A stretch of DNA of 64,000 bases from Rhizobiales bacterium IMCC20636 (GTDB lineage: Bacteria > Pseudomonadota > Alphaproteobacteria > Rhizobiales > GCA-2746425): NCBI GenBank assembly GCA_016865015.1, contig CP018226.1:1085001-1149000 (forward strand). The letters are read 5' to 3'. Below, in pieces: positions 36,237 through 45,438 of this stretch. The translations under genes and the position numbers were made by a program. Each line of letters starts with the position of its first letter. Positions within the stretch are counted from its first letter, which is position 1. The notes beneath the pieces are model-generated. The model was given only the letters and a program-made list of their open reading frames with translations. It did no database searches and was not told the origin of the DNA.

Positions 36237-37307
36237 ATGAAGCGGCGAGGAGAGACATTGGACTCCATCGTCGGGCTGTCATTGAAACCCAGAAAACTAT
36301 TGTTGAAGTCGGAGGATCGAGAGTTGTCAGAGGCGCACAGAAACAGGCTGGCAGGGATTGCACACACTGTCGAAAGCTTCATTGACCGTTTTCGTCGCGA
36401 CAGATCAACCGATGATCTCATCATCGAACCCTATGTGGGGTATGGAACGCCGGAGGGCGTGATTGTGCGCGGGCGTGTTCTCAGCCGGAAGCAAGCCAGA
36501 GATGATTCACAGAAGCCAGGAATTTTTGCCAATATCCGCGCCATGGCATCTTTGTTCCTGACGCGGGAGGTCAGCGATGTGGAGGTTAATGTTCATGGCG
36601 TTGAAACCCATAGTGATGAGGAAGGTTACTTCACCGCCTGTGTTCCTGTTGCAGATCCAAAGGCAACACAGGTGACGGTCAGGCTTATCGCCCATGATTT
36701 TGAGTCTCAGGCACCCATTGTTATTCCGAATCCAGAGGCCGAACTGGGCATCATATCGGATATTGATGATACGATCATGGAAACCGGTGCCTATAATCTG
36801 GCGCGCAACATCTGGACGACACTTACCGGCTCCGTGGACAGCCGAAAGGTGTTTCCAGATACGGTTGCGCTTATTCAAAAGCGACAGGCGGGAAAAAACC
36901 CGGTTTTCTTTGTCAGTTCATCGCCCTGGAACCTGCATGCATTTCTGGATGCGGTTTTCGAACGTAACAATGTTCCGTTTGGGCCAAAATTTCTACGTGA
37001 TCTGGGGATCAGCAAAACTCAGTTCATCAAAAGCTCCCATGGCTCTCACAAGGGCGAGGCAATTGACGCAATCATTCTGGCAAACCCCTCTCTCAAGTTT
37101 GTGCTGATCGGAGATACCGGTCAACATGACGGACAGGTTTATCTGGATGCAATTCGGCGCCATGGACCTGCAATTGTCGAAGTCTGCTTGCGTGGTGCCG
37201 GTCCGCTCGATGGCCTTGATGCGGGGCTGGCGGGTGAAATTCGCAAAACCGGTGTTGTGTTCTACACAGGGCCCAGTTTTGACCCACTCATTACCGAGAT
37301 GAGCTGA
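36237..37307 (+). CDS. App1 family phosphatase (DUF2183)
   Basis: A 356-residue HAD-like phosphatase related to yeast App1, a phosphatidate phosphatase. The catalytic motif is SDIDDTIMET near the middle, followed by PVFFVSSSPWNLHAF and KFVLIGDTGQHDGQVY, the HAD motifs. The N-terminal part (residues about 30-140) is a beta-rich domain typical of this family. I take ATG 36237; the frame is open from 36150 with a TTG start and a hydrophobic stretch (THVILLAIPCIG) which could be a signal peptide, so 36150 is not excluded. The substrate is unknown. Confidence 0.82.
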   Translation: MKRRGETLDSIVGLSLKPRKLLLKSEDRELSEAHRNRLAGIAHTVESFIDRFRRDRSTDDLIIEPYVGYGTPEGVIVRGRVLSRKQARDDSQKPGIFANIRAMASLFLTREVSDVEVNVHGVETHSDEEGYFTACVPVADPKATQVTVRLIAHDFESQAPIVIPNPEAELGIISDIDDTIMETGAYNLARNIWTTLTGSVDSRKVFPDTVALIQKRQAGKNPVFFVSSSPWNLHAFLDAVFERNNVPFGPKFLRDLGISKTQFIKSSHGSHKGEAIDAIILANPSLKFVLIGDTGQHDGQVYLDAIRRHGPAIVEVCLRGAGPLDGLDAGLAGEIRKTGVVFYTGPSFDPLITEMS

Positions 37308-37311
37308 AACC

Positions 37312-38850
37312 TCAGGTGCCGGTACGCAAATCCTGTTCGTCTGCTGGCCCTGACAACAGCGTTTTTGCCAGAAGAAGATCTGCACGCAGGTGCTGGCGCG
37401 CGGCTTGAGATTCTGCGCCTGCCAGTCGCAAGATGGCGGACGGATGAATGGTAATCAAAACCGGTGTGCCATCACCAAGTCGTTCGACTGATCCTCTACG
37501 TTTCCAAATGGCATCTCCGCGTCCTGTCAGTGCAAGTGCTGCAATTCCTCCCAATGCGACAATGCCCTTCGGTTTTACGATGGCGCGTTCCGCCTCCAGC
37601 CACCATTTGCAATGCGAAACTTCTGTCCTGCCGGGGTTTTTGTGAATGCGTCTTTTGCCTTTCGGTGCGAATTTGAAATGCTTCACGGCGTTGGTCAGAT
37701 AAATCTCATCCCGATCCATTCCGATCTCGCCCATCACATCGTTTAGAAGCCTGCCTGCCGGACCGACAAAGGGTCGTCCTGACAAATCCTCATGATCGCC
37801 CGGTTGCTCTCCAACCAACATCAACCCGGCGTCGGATGGGCCTTCGCCAAACACCGTCTGTGTTGCATTGCAGTGAAGAGGACAGCGCGTGCAGCTTGAA
37901 GCCTGGTGCTTCAATGCCGCAAGGCCCCCCGCAGTGATCTGCTCTCTTGCTATCGCAAGTTCGGCGTCTTCACGCTGCTGGATCATTGCCCGTATGCGTT
38001 CGGCTCTCACGGGGGGATGTGTTGCGGCGTCTTTCTGCATCTTTTCAGAACGATTTTGCGCCTTGGCGATCATCTCGGGGATCAGCGCCGTCTCGGGTAA
38101 ATTGCGCCAATATTTCTTTGGCATTTCCGATTGCATCGCTTTCACCTTGAGGCGAGCCGGATTGAAGATGTTGAGAAAATAGGTGTTCCACAACTGGCTG
38201 GTCTCATCTTCAGGCAACACCGGTTGTTCGACACCGTTTGAATAAGACAACGCGCCTTCCTGGAACCGGGCACATCCCTTCGGGGTCTCAATGAGCCAGT
38301 TCATATCGCCGAAACGGTTGGCAAAGAATGGCGCTGTGCGCTCGATGATCCAGTGATCGGGTTCAAACCAGGCATAAAAAACGCGGGGTGAGGTCGAGTG
38401 CTGTGATTCACTTGCCGTGTCAGTTATTTCACGAAAGCGGACGAAGGCTGTCATTTTATGGCAGTCACGTCGGACCGATTTTGCCATGGTCTCAAGCCTG
38501 GTTATCAGGTGTGAAGACCGGTTCTGCAAAAGATGACGGTCGTCCTGCAAGCGCCACAAGGCCTCGTAGAGCAGGTGAAACCGCTCAGGATCTGAATGGC
38601 AGAGAACAGCGTTCATCAATTCCAGATAGGTTTTTGGCACGCGAATTGTGCTCTCATCTGCACTGTTCCCGGACCGGGACAGGTCCGTGCTGTTTTGTGC
38701 AAACAAATCGGCTTTCGATTCATGCTCTCTGTGCCACAACACACGCTCGGGCGGGAGTTTGTACATCAGCGCCAGCCTGGCTTTCTGTCGAAAAGCCGCT
38801 TCAAGCTCCAGTTGCGGCAATTTCAATGACACCGTTTCGGTGGGTGTCAC
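37312..38850 (-). CDS. udgX: DUF4130 - UdgX fusion, uracil-DNA binding protein
   Basis: A 512-residue fusion. The N-terminal half (to about 260) is DUF4130, found as partner of the radical SAM protein encoded upstream. The C-terminal half (about 315-510) is a family 4/X uracil-DNA glycosylase with the Fe-S cysteines (CTRCPLH), LVGEQPGDHED (motif I) and the UdgX hallmark loop KRRIH at residues 399-403. In mycobacterial UdgX the His of this loop bonds covalently to the abasic sugar left after uracil removal. The end motif HPSAILR is present. It starts with GTG 38850, overlapping the previous gene's stop by four bases. It belongs to a two-gene repair operon under an SOS box. Confidence 0.93.
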   Translation of the reverse strand: MTPTETVSLKLPQLELEAAFRQKARLALMYKLPPERVLWHREHESKADLFAQNSTDLSRSGNSADESTIRVPKTYLELMNAVLCHSDPERFHLLYEALWRLQDDRHLLQNRSSHLITRLETMAKSVRRDCHKMTAFVRFREITDTASESQHSTSPRVFYAWFEPDHWIIERTAPFFANRFGDMNWLIETPKGCARFQEGALSYSNGVEQPVLPEDETSQLWNTYFLNIFNPARLKVKAMQSEMPKKYWRNLPETALIPEMIAKAQNRSEKMQKDAATHPPVRAERIRAMIQQREDAELAIAREQITAGGLAALKHQASSCTRCPLHCNATQTVFGEGPSDAGLMLVGEQPGDHEDLSGRPFVGPAGRLLNDVMGEIGMDRDEIYLTNAVKHFKFAPKGKRRIHKNPGRTEVSHCKWWLEAERAIVKPKGIVALGGIAALALTGRGDAIWKRRGSVERLGDGTPVLITIHPSAILRLAGAESQAARQHLRADLLLAKTLLSGPADEQDLRTGT

Positions 38851-40082
38851 AGCAGCACCAATTGTTCGGGCGGCGGAGCAAAGCGTGCCCGCAGGTTTGC
38901 GGCGTCAATCAGACCGCCGGGTGTCCAGTCGACAAGGGTTACGAAGGGCTTGGCCTTCGACATGATTGCGCCCAGGCGCAGCATGTCGTCATAGCGCAGG
39001 CTCTTATGCTTGCGGGCCATGAGAATGCGCCCAACCGTTTTGGAACCAAACCCTGGAATGCGCATCAGGCTGTGCTTGTCTGCCGTGTTGATATTGACCG
39101 GGAACAGCGCACGGTTGGCAAGAGCCCAGGCCAGCTTCGGATCAATATCCAGATCCAGCATCCCATCCTTTTCCGGCTGGATGATGTCGTCGACCTGAAA
39201 ATCATAAAACCTCAGGAGCCAGTCCGCCTGATAAAGCCGGTGCTCGCGTATCAGCGGCGGCTTTATCAGGGGCAGTGTGTTGGAGGCATCCGGAATGGGG
39301 CTGAACCCGGAATAGTAGACCCGCTTCAATTTGTAACTGGAGTACAGTCGGGTGCTGCTGTTCAGAATGTCACCATCACTGGAAGCGTCAGCGCCTATGA
39401 TCATTTGCGTGCTTTGACCCGCTGGCGCAAATTTTGGCTTGCGCCGACCGGTATGCGTCGCGTCTGCATTTTCTTCGATCTGCAGTCGGACATCCGCCAT
39501 GGCCTTGCGGATTTGTGGTGGTTTCTTTTCCGGCGCCAGCCTTGAGACGCTGGCATCAGTTGGCAATTCCACATTAATGGACAGGCGATCAGCATATAAT
39601 CCGGCATCTTCCAACAATTTGGGAGACGCATCGGGAATGGTTTTCAAGTGAATGTACCCTCGAAACTGATGCTCGACGCGTAGCTTTCTCGCAATCTCCA
39701 CCATCTGTTCCATTGTGTAGTCGCTGGAACGGATGATGCCGGAGGACAGGAACAGGCCTTCGATATAGTTGCGGCGGTAAAATTCCAGTGTCAGCCAGAT
39801 CACCTCCTCCACCGTGAAGCGGGCGCGCTCTACATTGCTGGAGGCCCGGTTGACGCAATAGACGCAGTCAAAAATGCAGAAATTGGTCATCAATATCTTG
39901 AGCAGTGAAATGCAGCGGCCATCCGGTGCATAGGCGTGGCAAATACCTGAACCGGTTGTAGAGCCAAGCCCGCTGCCATTGCGGGAGTTGCGTTTGGTCG
40001 TGCCACTGGACGCACAGGATGCGTCATATTTTGCCGCGTCACTGAGGATTGCCAGTTTCTGATTTAGAGTTTTCTGCTTCAT
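38847..40082 (-). CDS. Radical SAM DNA repair-associated protein (TIGR03916-like)
   Basis: A 411-residue radical SAM protein; the cluster cysteines are Cys69, Cys73 and Cys76 in FCIFDCVYC. A helix-hairpin-helix DNA-binding motif (INTADKHSLMRIPGFGSKTVGRI) lies near residues 335-360. This is the putative DNA modification/repair protein always seen beside DUF4130 and UdgX. The chemistry is not known; a role in processing damaged DNA is inferred from its partner and the HhH motif. The ATG at 40082 has an SOS box ending two bases before it. Confidence 0.92.
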   Translation of the reverse strand: MKQKTLNQKLAILSDAAKYDASCASSGTTKRNSRNGSGLGSTTGSGICHAYAPDGRCISLLKILMTNFCIFDCVYCVNRASSNVERARFTVEEVIWLTLEFYRRNYIEGLFLSSGIIRSSDYTMEQMVEIARKLRVEHQFRGYIHLKTIPDASPKLLEDAGLYADRLSINVELPTDASVSRLAPEKKPPQIRKAMADVRLQIEENADATHTGRRKPKFAPAGQSTQMIIGADASSDGDILNSSTRLYSSYKLKRVYYSGFSPIPDASNTLPLIKPPLIREHRLYQADWLLRFYDFQVDDIIQPEKDGMLDLDIDPKLAWALANRALFPVNINTADKHSLMRIPGFGSKTVGRILMARKHKSLRYDDMLRLGAIMSKAKPFVTLVDWTPGGLIDAANLRARFAPPPEQLVLL

Positions 40083-40084
40083 AT

Positions 40085-40122
40085 GTTCACTATATGTTCT
40101 CCCCTCTGGTTTGTCATCAAAT
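40085..40122 (-). promoter_or_regulatory. SOS (LexA) box and promoter of UdgX operon
   Basis: Direct repeat, read on the plus strand as GTTC (40085-40088), seven bases, GTTC (40096-40099). On the minus strand the box ends two bases before the ATG at 40082. A TATAGT -10 element overlaps the box and is preceded by an imperfect -35 17 bases away (ATGACA). The start point would again fall at about the ATG, so the message is probably leaderless. LexA binding is inferred. Confidence 0.72.
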
Positions 40123-40249
40123 TTCGATCCGGACCGTTATCAACCGGGCAAGCGGATTTGATGGAACCAAATCAGGAGCGGCGCGTTGGCGGTACATAGG
40201 GCTGATACATAACGACAAACAGCATTCCACACTTGAAATGGAGCATTGT

Positions 40250-40729
40250 ATGACCGAGAAAAATGAAAACTTTTGGGACCTGATTGAGAATATTACCATC
40301 TGTATGGTGACGACCAACGACAATGGGTCCCTGCGGTCACGTCCGATGGCTTCAAAAGTTGACCGTGAAACGGGTCTTATCCATTTTTTGACTGAAAGCG
40401 GGACGCCGAAACTGGAAGAATTGCACCAGGACAGTGAACTTGCGTTGAGTTTTGCAGATCCCGACAATCATTGCTACGTGTCCGTTTCCGGCCGAGGAGT
40501 TGTTTCCAACGATCGCGAACTGATCAAAAAACTGTGGGGCCCCTTCTGCGATGTCTGGTTTGAAGGTGATGCGGACACTGCAGATGTGAGCGTTATTTCA
40601 GTCCATCCGGAGCAGGGCGATTATTGGAAAAACACCTCTGGCAAGATGAAAACTGCCTATGAGATGGCAAAGTTCTATTTCATCGATGGAGTGCCGGACA
40701 TTGGCGAAAATCGTCGAGTGACGTTCTGA
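40250..40729 (+). CDS. Pyridoxamine 5'-phosphate oxidase family stress protein
   Basis: A 159-residue split-barrel FMN-binding protein, of the general stress type (PNPOx-like). Family segments: CMVTTNDNGSLRSRPM, HFLTESGTPKLEEL and SFADPDNHCYVSVSGRG. These proteins bind FMN or F420-like cofactors and are often stress induced. Start ATG 40250 lies six bases after TGGAG; the frame is open further upstream, across the SOS box region, without a good start. It ends four bases before the tail of the convergent methyltransferase. Confidence 0.88.
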   Translation: MTEKNENFWDLIENITICMVTTNDNGSLRSRPMASKVDRETGLIHFLTESGTPKLEELHQDSELALSFADPDNHCYVSVSGRGVVSNDRELIKKLWGPFCDVWFEGDADTADVSVISVHPEQGDYWKNTSGKMKTAYEMAKFYFIDGVPDIGENRRVTF

Positions 40730-40732
40730 TTC

Positions 40733-41488
40733 TCAAGTTGTGTCCGGATCCTGTTGGGCTTGTCGGGTAGAGGCGGGCACTAGGGACGGGCGCAACTGCC
40801 TCGATGCTTTTGCCTTCTTGGTCGCTGGAAGTCCTTGATATACGCGCTTCGTCGCCTCCGCCATGATCACACCGCAGAAGGCAGGCCAGAATTTCTCCCC
40901 TGTCTTTTCGATGGCGTTTGCAGAGCGCAACATCATGCGTGACTTCGATGGTGGAATGTAGAGTGCGCCCTCCCACTTTTCCGGCGAGAATAACGCGTCG
41001 CGCAGCAGCTTTTGCAACTGGGATTTGCTGAAAGGCCGACCGAAACCGAAGGGTGAAGCATCGAGACGGGACCACAATCCCCCGCGTGAGGGCACAACAA
41101 TGATGATGCGTCCACCCGGTGCCATGACTCGCCAGGCCTCTTGAAGGGTTGCAAGTGGATCATTGACCATTTCGAGTGTGTGCACCATCAGCAGTCTGTC
41201 GATGGACGAATCCGGCAGCGGCAATGCCGTTTCATCAACCAGGACCGCAGACCGATTTCCTTCTTTTGGCCAGGCAAAAATGCCCTGTCCCGCAGGCATG
41301 AAGGCAAATACGCGCTCGCTGCCTGCCACAAAAGGCGCCAGATAGGGGGTTGGGAACCCCAATCCCAGGACTCGGTCCTGTTTGGTTTCGGGCCAGAACA
41401 AGGCCAGTTTTCGCGCCAATATACCCTGCGCCACGCGTCCAAGGGGGGTGCGATAAAAATCCAGCAGATCGACAACATCTAATTGCAT
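40733..41488 (-). CDS. Class I SAM-dependent methyltransferase
   Basis: A 251-residue methyltransferase with a Rossmann core: LGLGFPTPYLAPF at motif I, then LPLPDSSIDRLLMVHTLEMV and PGGRIIIVVP, the usual motifs of Methyltransf_11. The C-terminal third is a basic tail (TKKAKASRQLRPS). Divergent from gloB, a pairing typical of Hyphomicrobiales; both may act in thiol or detoxification chemistry, but the target of methylation is unknown. Confidence 0.85.
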   Translation of the reverse strand: MQLDVVDLLDFYRTPLGRVAQGILARKLALFWPETKQDRVLGLGFPTPYLAPFVAGSERVFAFMPAGQGIFAWPKEGNRSAVLVDETALPLPDSSIDRLLMVHTLEMVNDPLATLQEAWRVMAPGGRIIIVVPSRGGLWSRLDASPFGFGRPFSKSQLQKLLRDALFSPEKWEGALYIPPSKSRMMLRSANAIEKTGEKFWPAFCGVIMAEATKRVYQGLPATKKAKASRQLRPSLVPASTRQAQQDPDTT

Positions 41489-41539
41489 TGGCTACATATA
41501 TCCCACACTGTGCTGATTGTGAAAAGGAATGAGGAAGTT

Positions 41540-42310
41540 ATGTCCGAATTGGTCATCGAACAATTCATGTGCCGCAGCGATAATTTTGGTGTTTTGGTGC
41601 ATGATCCGGATACTGGTCTGACAGCTTCCATCGATGCGCCGGATGGTCAACCCATAATTGATGTGCTTGAGCGCAATAGCTGGAACCTCAGTCATGTGTT
41701 TCTCACCCACCACCATGCAGATCATACCGCAGGCCTGCCAGCGCTGCAGGACCGGTATCAGCCGCGCCTGATCGGACCGAAACTCTCCATGGACAAGGTC
41801 AGCGGAATCGATCTGCCAGTCTCGCAGGGCAATGTCATTGAATGGTCAGGACGGGACATCAATGTGCTTGAAACGCCCGGGCATACGCTTGACCATGTGA
41901 GCTACTGGTTCAGCGATGACAAGATTGTCTTTGCTGGCGACACGTTGTTTTCCCTTGGCTGTGGCAGGGTTTTTGAAGGTGATTACGCCATGATGTGGGA
42001 ATCGCTTGAAAAACTGGGTGCCTTGCCCGATGCCACACGGCTGTATTGCGGCCATGAATACACATTGTCGAATGCGCGGTTTGCTCTGTCGGTTGATCCG
42101 GACAATGCAAAGCTGAAGGCGCGGGCTGAGGAAGTCGCTCGGTTGCGCAAGGATGATTTGCCGACCCTGCCAAGCACCATTGGGATGGAACGGCAGACCA
42201 ATCCATTCCTGCGTGCATCCGAAGCGGATCTGAAGCAGGCCGTTGGAATGCCCGACGCCAGCGCAGAAAGTGTTTTTGCCTATCTGCGGGATGCCAAAGA
42301 CAAGGCCTGA
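41540..42310 (+). CDS. gloB: Hydroxyacylglutathione hydrolase (glyoxalase II)
   Basis: Metallo-beta-lactamase fold hydrolase of S-lactoylglutathione, releasing lactate and glutathione in methylglyoxal detoxification. 256 residues; the binuclear metal motif THHHADH begins at residue 56, and GHTLDHVSYW, GDTLFSLGCGR and CGHEYTLSNARFA supply the other ligands and the glutathione site. ATG 41540 lies 7 bases after a GAGGAA site, so the longer frame from 41483 is not needed. Confidence 0.95.
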   Translation: MSELVIEQFMCRSDNFGVLVHDPDTGLTASIDAPDGQPIIDVLERNSWNLSHVFLTHHHADHTAGLPALQDRYQPRLIGPKLSMDKVSGIDLPVSQGNVIEWSGRDINVLETPGHTLDHVSYWFSDDKIVFAGDTLFSLGCGRVFEGDYAMMWESLEKLGALPDATRLYCGHEYTLSNARFALSVDPDNAKLKARAEEVARLRKDDLPTLPSTIGMERQTNPFLRASEADLKQAVGMPDASAESVFAYLRDAKDKA

Positions 42311-42381
42311 TTAACTGTCATTTTGGTGTTCGCTGACTGTTTGAGTGAATAATTTCATGCAAACGAATCAGTAGAGAACAA

Positions 42382-42403
42382 CGCCGGGTTGTAAAACCCG
42401 GCG
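42382..42403. terminator. Bidirectional terminator between gloB and YdcH-type gene
   Basis: Perfect 9-base stem: CGCCGGGTT (42382-42390) and AACCCGGCG (42395-42403), loop GTAA. It lies 71 bases after the gloB stop and 17 bases after the tail of the convergent small gene. A short T-rich stretch follows on the plus strand. Confidence 0.65.
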
Positions 42404-42419
42404 CCATTTTCAACTTTCG

Positions 42420-42599
42420 CTAATTGAGCAGCGGCTCCGTTCGGAGGCGCTCAATCTCTTCTTTCAGGAGAAGTTTTCGTCGTTTCATCTCTGAAAGCTC
42501 AAGAGAATCAATGGATGGATGTTGGTTTGCCTTGGAAATTTGATCTTCAAGTGTTGCATGACGTTCCTGCAATTTGGACAAATGTGCATCCATGCTCAT
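42420..42599 (-). CDS. YdcH family (DUF465) small protein
   Basis: A 59-residue, highly charged helical protein, DUF465/YdcH type, with LKLxERH-like opening (LSKLQERHATLEDQI) and the conserved MKRRKLLLKEEIERL helix. No catalytic residue; probably a coiled-coil adapter of unknown function. ATG 42599 follows AAGGAG by seven bases. A second DUF465 gene lies nearby on the other strand. Confidence 0.85.
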   Translation of the reverse strand: MSMDAHLSKLQERHATLEDQISKANQHPSIDSLELSEMKRRKLLLKEEIERLRTEPLLN

Positions 42600-42794
42600 A
42601 GTCAATCTCCTTGTTTTTCTATCAACGCGTGTATTGTCTCACAGACAACCGACTCTGTCGAATAACAGCTTGTGTGCACCGCAAAAATTCTGTGCTTGAT
42701 GTTAAACCCGGTCGCGGCGTTATTTGACCTCGCCATTGGTGCGCACAATCGGTTAGGATGCGACTTGTTTAGCTGACAACAGGTCTATTGGGCG

Positions 42795-43022
42795 ATGAGT
42801 GACGAGCAGCATGAACTTGAGGAAATTCCACAGTTGGAGCAGCGCGCCCGATTGGCCATTTGCCGTCAGGAACACCGTGATCTGGATGCAGCGATAGACG
42901 CATTGCTGCAAAGCGGGTTGTCGGATGCGCTGCAGCTCCAGCGCCTGAAGAAGAAAAAACTGCTTCTGAGAGACAAGATTGCAGAGCTGGAAGATGCCTT
43001 GTTGCCTGATATAATTGCCTGA
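42795..43022 (+). CDS. YdcH family (DUF465) small protein
   Basis: A 75-residue DUF465 protein with EHRDLDAAIDAL and LQRLKKKKLLLRDKIAELED, the same core as the gene at 42420-42599. It is divergent from that gene with a 195-base gap and lies upstream of purE. Both are short helical coils of unknown role. Confidence 0.82.
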   Translation: MSDEQHELEEIPQLEQRARLAICRQEHRDLDAAIDALLQSGLSDALQLQRLKKKKLLLRDKIAELEDALLPDIIA

Positions 43023-43141
43023 TCTGCTTGAGGCTCGGCAGTTTCGGAGATGCAAACCTTGCATTTTGGACGTTGGCCGCGTAGGCAGCTTGCTTTTCCG
43101 GGGCAAGGCCCTGACCACTGCAAATCGATGGAAGATGTGTG

Positions 43142-43684
43142 ATGGCTGTCTCTTCTCAAGAGCCACAAGACAAAAATGTGGATCAGCGCGAACCGGATGA
43201 TTGTCCGGTCGCCGTGATCATGGGCAGTCAATCGGACTGGCCAACCATGAAAGGTGCCGCTGATATCCTTGCCAAACTGGGTATTGGCTACAAGGCACAG
43301 ATTGTGTCGGCACACCGGACACCGGATCGTCTGGTCAGTTTTTCTAAGTCCGCCCGCGACAATGGCTTCAAGGTGATTATCGCCGGCGCAGGCGGGGCCG
43401 CACATCTGCCAGGCATGTGCGCCTCAATGACACCTCTTCCGGTTCTGGGTGTGCCGATAAAATCCAGTACCATGTCCGGACAGGATAGTCTTTTATCGAT
43501 CGTGCAGATGCCTGCAGGCATACCCGTTGGCACCCTTGCCATTGGTGACGCTGGCGCAAAAAATGCGGCGCTTCTGGCAGCCAGTATTCTGGCGCTGTCG
43601 GATGTTGACCTTGCCGCGCGCCTGGATGCGTGGCGCGCTGCGCAAACGGCAAGTGTCAATCTTGAACCCACCGACACTGTCTGA
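43142..43684 (+). CDS. purE: N5-carboxyaminoimidazole ribonucleotide mutase
   Basis: Class I PurE, which moves the carboxyl group of N5-CAIR to form CAIR in purine synthesis. 180 residues; [12 protein letters not shown] (phosphate and substrate loop), SAHRTPDRL with the catalytic His, and [11 protein letters not shown]. Start is ATG 43142, preceded by GTG at 43139. purK follows nine bases later, so the pair forms the two-step CAIR route. Confidence 0.96.
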   Translation: MAVSSQEPQDKNVDQREPDDCPVAVIMGSQSDWPTMKGAADILAKLGIGYKAQIVSAHRTPDRLVSFSKSARDNGFKVIIAGAGGAAHLPGMCASMTPLPVLGVPIKSSTMSGQDSLLSIVQMPAGIPVGTLAIGDAGAKNAALLAASILALSDVDLAARLDAWRAAQTASVNLEPTDTV

Positions 43685-43693
43685 TTCCAAGGA

Positions 43694-44791
43694 ATGGTAA
43701 CCGATATGATGGCCCCTTTATCACCTGGCAGTCGAATTGGTATCCTTGGCGGTGGACAGCTTGGCGCGATGCTGGCTGGCGCTGCCAGTGAAATGGGTTT
43801 TGAGTCCCATATTTACGCGCCGGAGAGCAACAGCCCCGCCTTTCAGCGCTCCGGAACCAGTATCTGCAAGCCCTATGAAGACCTTGAGTCTTTGGCCCGC
43901 TTTGCAGAATCGGTTGATGTTCTGAGCTATGAGTTTGAAAATGTGCCGATCGAGCCATTGCGGCATATCGAGAGGCTTGTGCCGATTCGCCCCGGAATTT
44001 CAGCGCTCGAAACTGCCCAGGATCGTTTGATCGAAAAGCGCTTTCTGCAAAAAGTGGGCGTGCCATTGGCACAATTTTGCGCAGTCGAATCGTCCGATGA
44101 TCTTGTGGCGTCTGTTCAGGAACTCGGGCTGCCATGTGTGCTGAAAACAAGGCGCTTTGGATATGATGGCAAAGGCCAGATCATTCTTCGCAGCACCTCA
44201 GATGTGCCAAATGCGTTTGAGGCACTGGGCGGCAATCCCTGTGTATTGGAAGCCTTTGTGCCCTTCTTTGCAGAAACATCTGTGATTGCAGCCAGAGGCA
44301 TGGACGGTCAGGTTGCCTCTTATGAGATGGCGCTCAACCATCACGAAAATCACATTTTGAAGACGACAAGACTGCCGTCTGGTCTGCCATCTGGAATTTT
44401 GACGGAAGCCACGGTCGCTTCCGAGGCGATTCTCCGTCATCTTGATTATGTGGGCGTCATGGGAATTGAGTTTTTTGTATCAGGGACGCCAGAGCAGCCA
44501 ACGCTTCTGGTCAATGAAATTGCGCCAAGAGTGCACAATTCCGGGCATTGGACGCAGGATGGCGCCTTGATTGATCAGTTTGAGCAACATATCAGAGCCA
44601 TTGCTGGCTGGCCGCTGGGGGATGGTAAACACCACAGCAATGTTGTGATGACCAATCTTATCGGGGAGGATATGGATGGCTGGCACGGGTTGGCGGCAGA
44701 TCCCTGCAGTCGGGTTCATCTGTACGGCAAGGGAGAGAGCCGACCCGGCCGGAAAATGGGACATGTCAACACAGTTTCAGCCAAGCCCTGA
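43694..44791 (+). CDS. purK: N5-carboxyaminoimidazole ribonucleotide synthase
   Basis: ATP-grasp enzyme converting AIR, bicarbonate and ATP to N5-CAIR. About 365 residues from ATG 43694; the first three ATGs (43694, 43706 and 43709) are possible starts. Motifs: IGILGGGQLGAMLAGAA, KTRRFGYDGKGQ (ATP-grasp Lys region), VNEIAPRVHNSGHWT. Next to purE as usual. Confidence 0.95.
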   Translation: MVTDMMAPLSPGSRIGILGGGQLGAMLAGAASEMGFESHIYAPESNSPAFQRSGTSICKPYEDLESLARFAESVDVLSYEFENVPIEPLRHIERLVPIRPGISALETAQDRLIEKRFLQKVGVPLAQFCAVESSDDLVASVQELGLPCVLKTRRFGYDGKGQIILRSTSDVPNAFEALGGNPCVLEAFVPFFAETSVIAARGMDGQVASYEMALNHHENHILKTTRLPSGLPSGILTEATVASEAILRHLDYVGVMGIEFFVSGTPEQPTLLVNEIAPRVHNSGHWTQDGALIDQFEQHIRAIAGWPLGDGKHHSNVVMTNLIGEDMDGWHGLAADPCSRVHLYGKGESRPGRKMGHVNTVSAKP

Positions 44792-45045
44792 TCTGCGTTC
44801 TTCAACTTGAGGCGCAAGCAGCTTTCGGCCACGAAAACCTGTGCTCTCGCTGTGGACAATATTTGGTGGGTCTGCTATGGAGCCGGTTCATTCTGAACAG
44901 TCTCGGAATTCGCCAAGAAGTGCTCGGCCTAAAGTGAGGTCGCAGCTTTATGTAAATGCGTATTGCCGATGGACGTTCGCAAGACTATAAGCGGCTCAAT
45001 TAGACATACAGAGCCACCCTGTAACTGGAAAGAGAGACGAGCTAC

Positions 45046-45270
45046 GTGTTAGTATCCGTTCGTGATAATAATGTTGATCAGGCGCTGAAAGCGCTGAAGA
45101 AAAAGCTGCAACGCGAAGGCGTGTTTCGTGAAATGAAGCTGCGCAGCCACTTTGAAAAACCTTCAGAGAAGCGCGCTCGCGAAAAAGCTGAGGCTGTTCG
45201 CCGGTCTCGCAAGCTGGCGCGCAAGCGTGCACAGCGCGAAGGCATCCTTCCCAAGAAGGCGCGCCGGTAG
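45046..45270 (+). CDS. rpsU: 30S ribosomal protein S21
   Basis: A 74-residue, strongly basic ribosomal protein with the opening [29 protein letters not shown] and an Arg/Lys-rich end ([16 protein letters not shown]). S21 helps initiation near the mRNA-binding site. The start is GTG 45046. It is alone, and a hairpin follows 50 bases later. Confidence 0.95.
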   Translation: MLVSVRDNNVDQALKALKKKLQREGVFREMKLRSHFEKPSEKRAREKAEAVRRSRKLARKRAQREGILPKKARR

Positions 45271-45320
45271 GTGCTATACACTTCCGCTTCAGCGGAACGT
45301 GTCTTGAATTAAGAGTTTGA

Positions 45321-45355
45321 GGAGCGGTCGACTTTTGTCGGTTCCGCTTCTTTTG
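45321..45355 (+). terminator. Possible terminator of rpsU
   Basis: Imperfect hairpin with AGCGG-TCGAC (from 45323) pairing to GTCGG-TTCCGCT (to 45348) and a TTTT-rich tail (45350-45353). Small bulges in the stem lower certainty. It lies about 50 bases after the rpsU stop. Confidence 0.5.
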
Positions 45356-45438
45356 CGTTTGATGAAACGCCCATATTTCTTTGAAATGCCCCAATTTATG
45401 AATAGTGAAGGGGTGGAATAATGGGATCAAAGGTTTGA

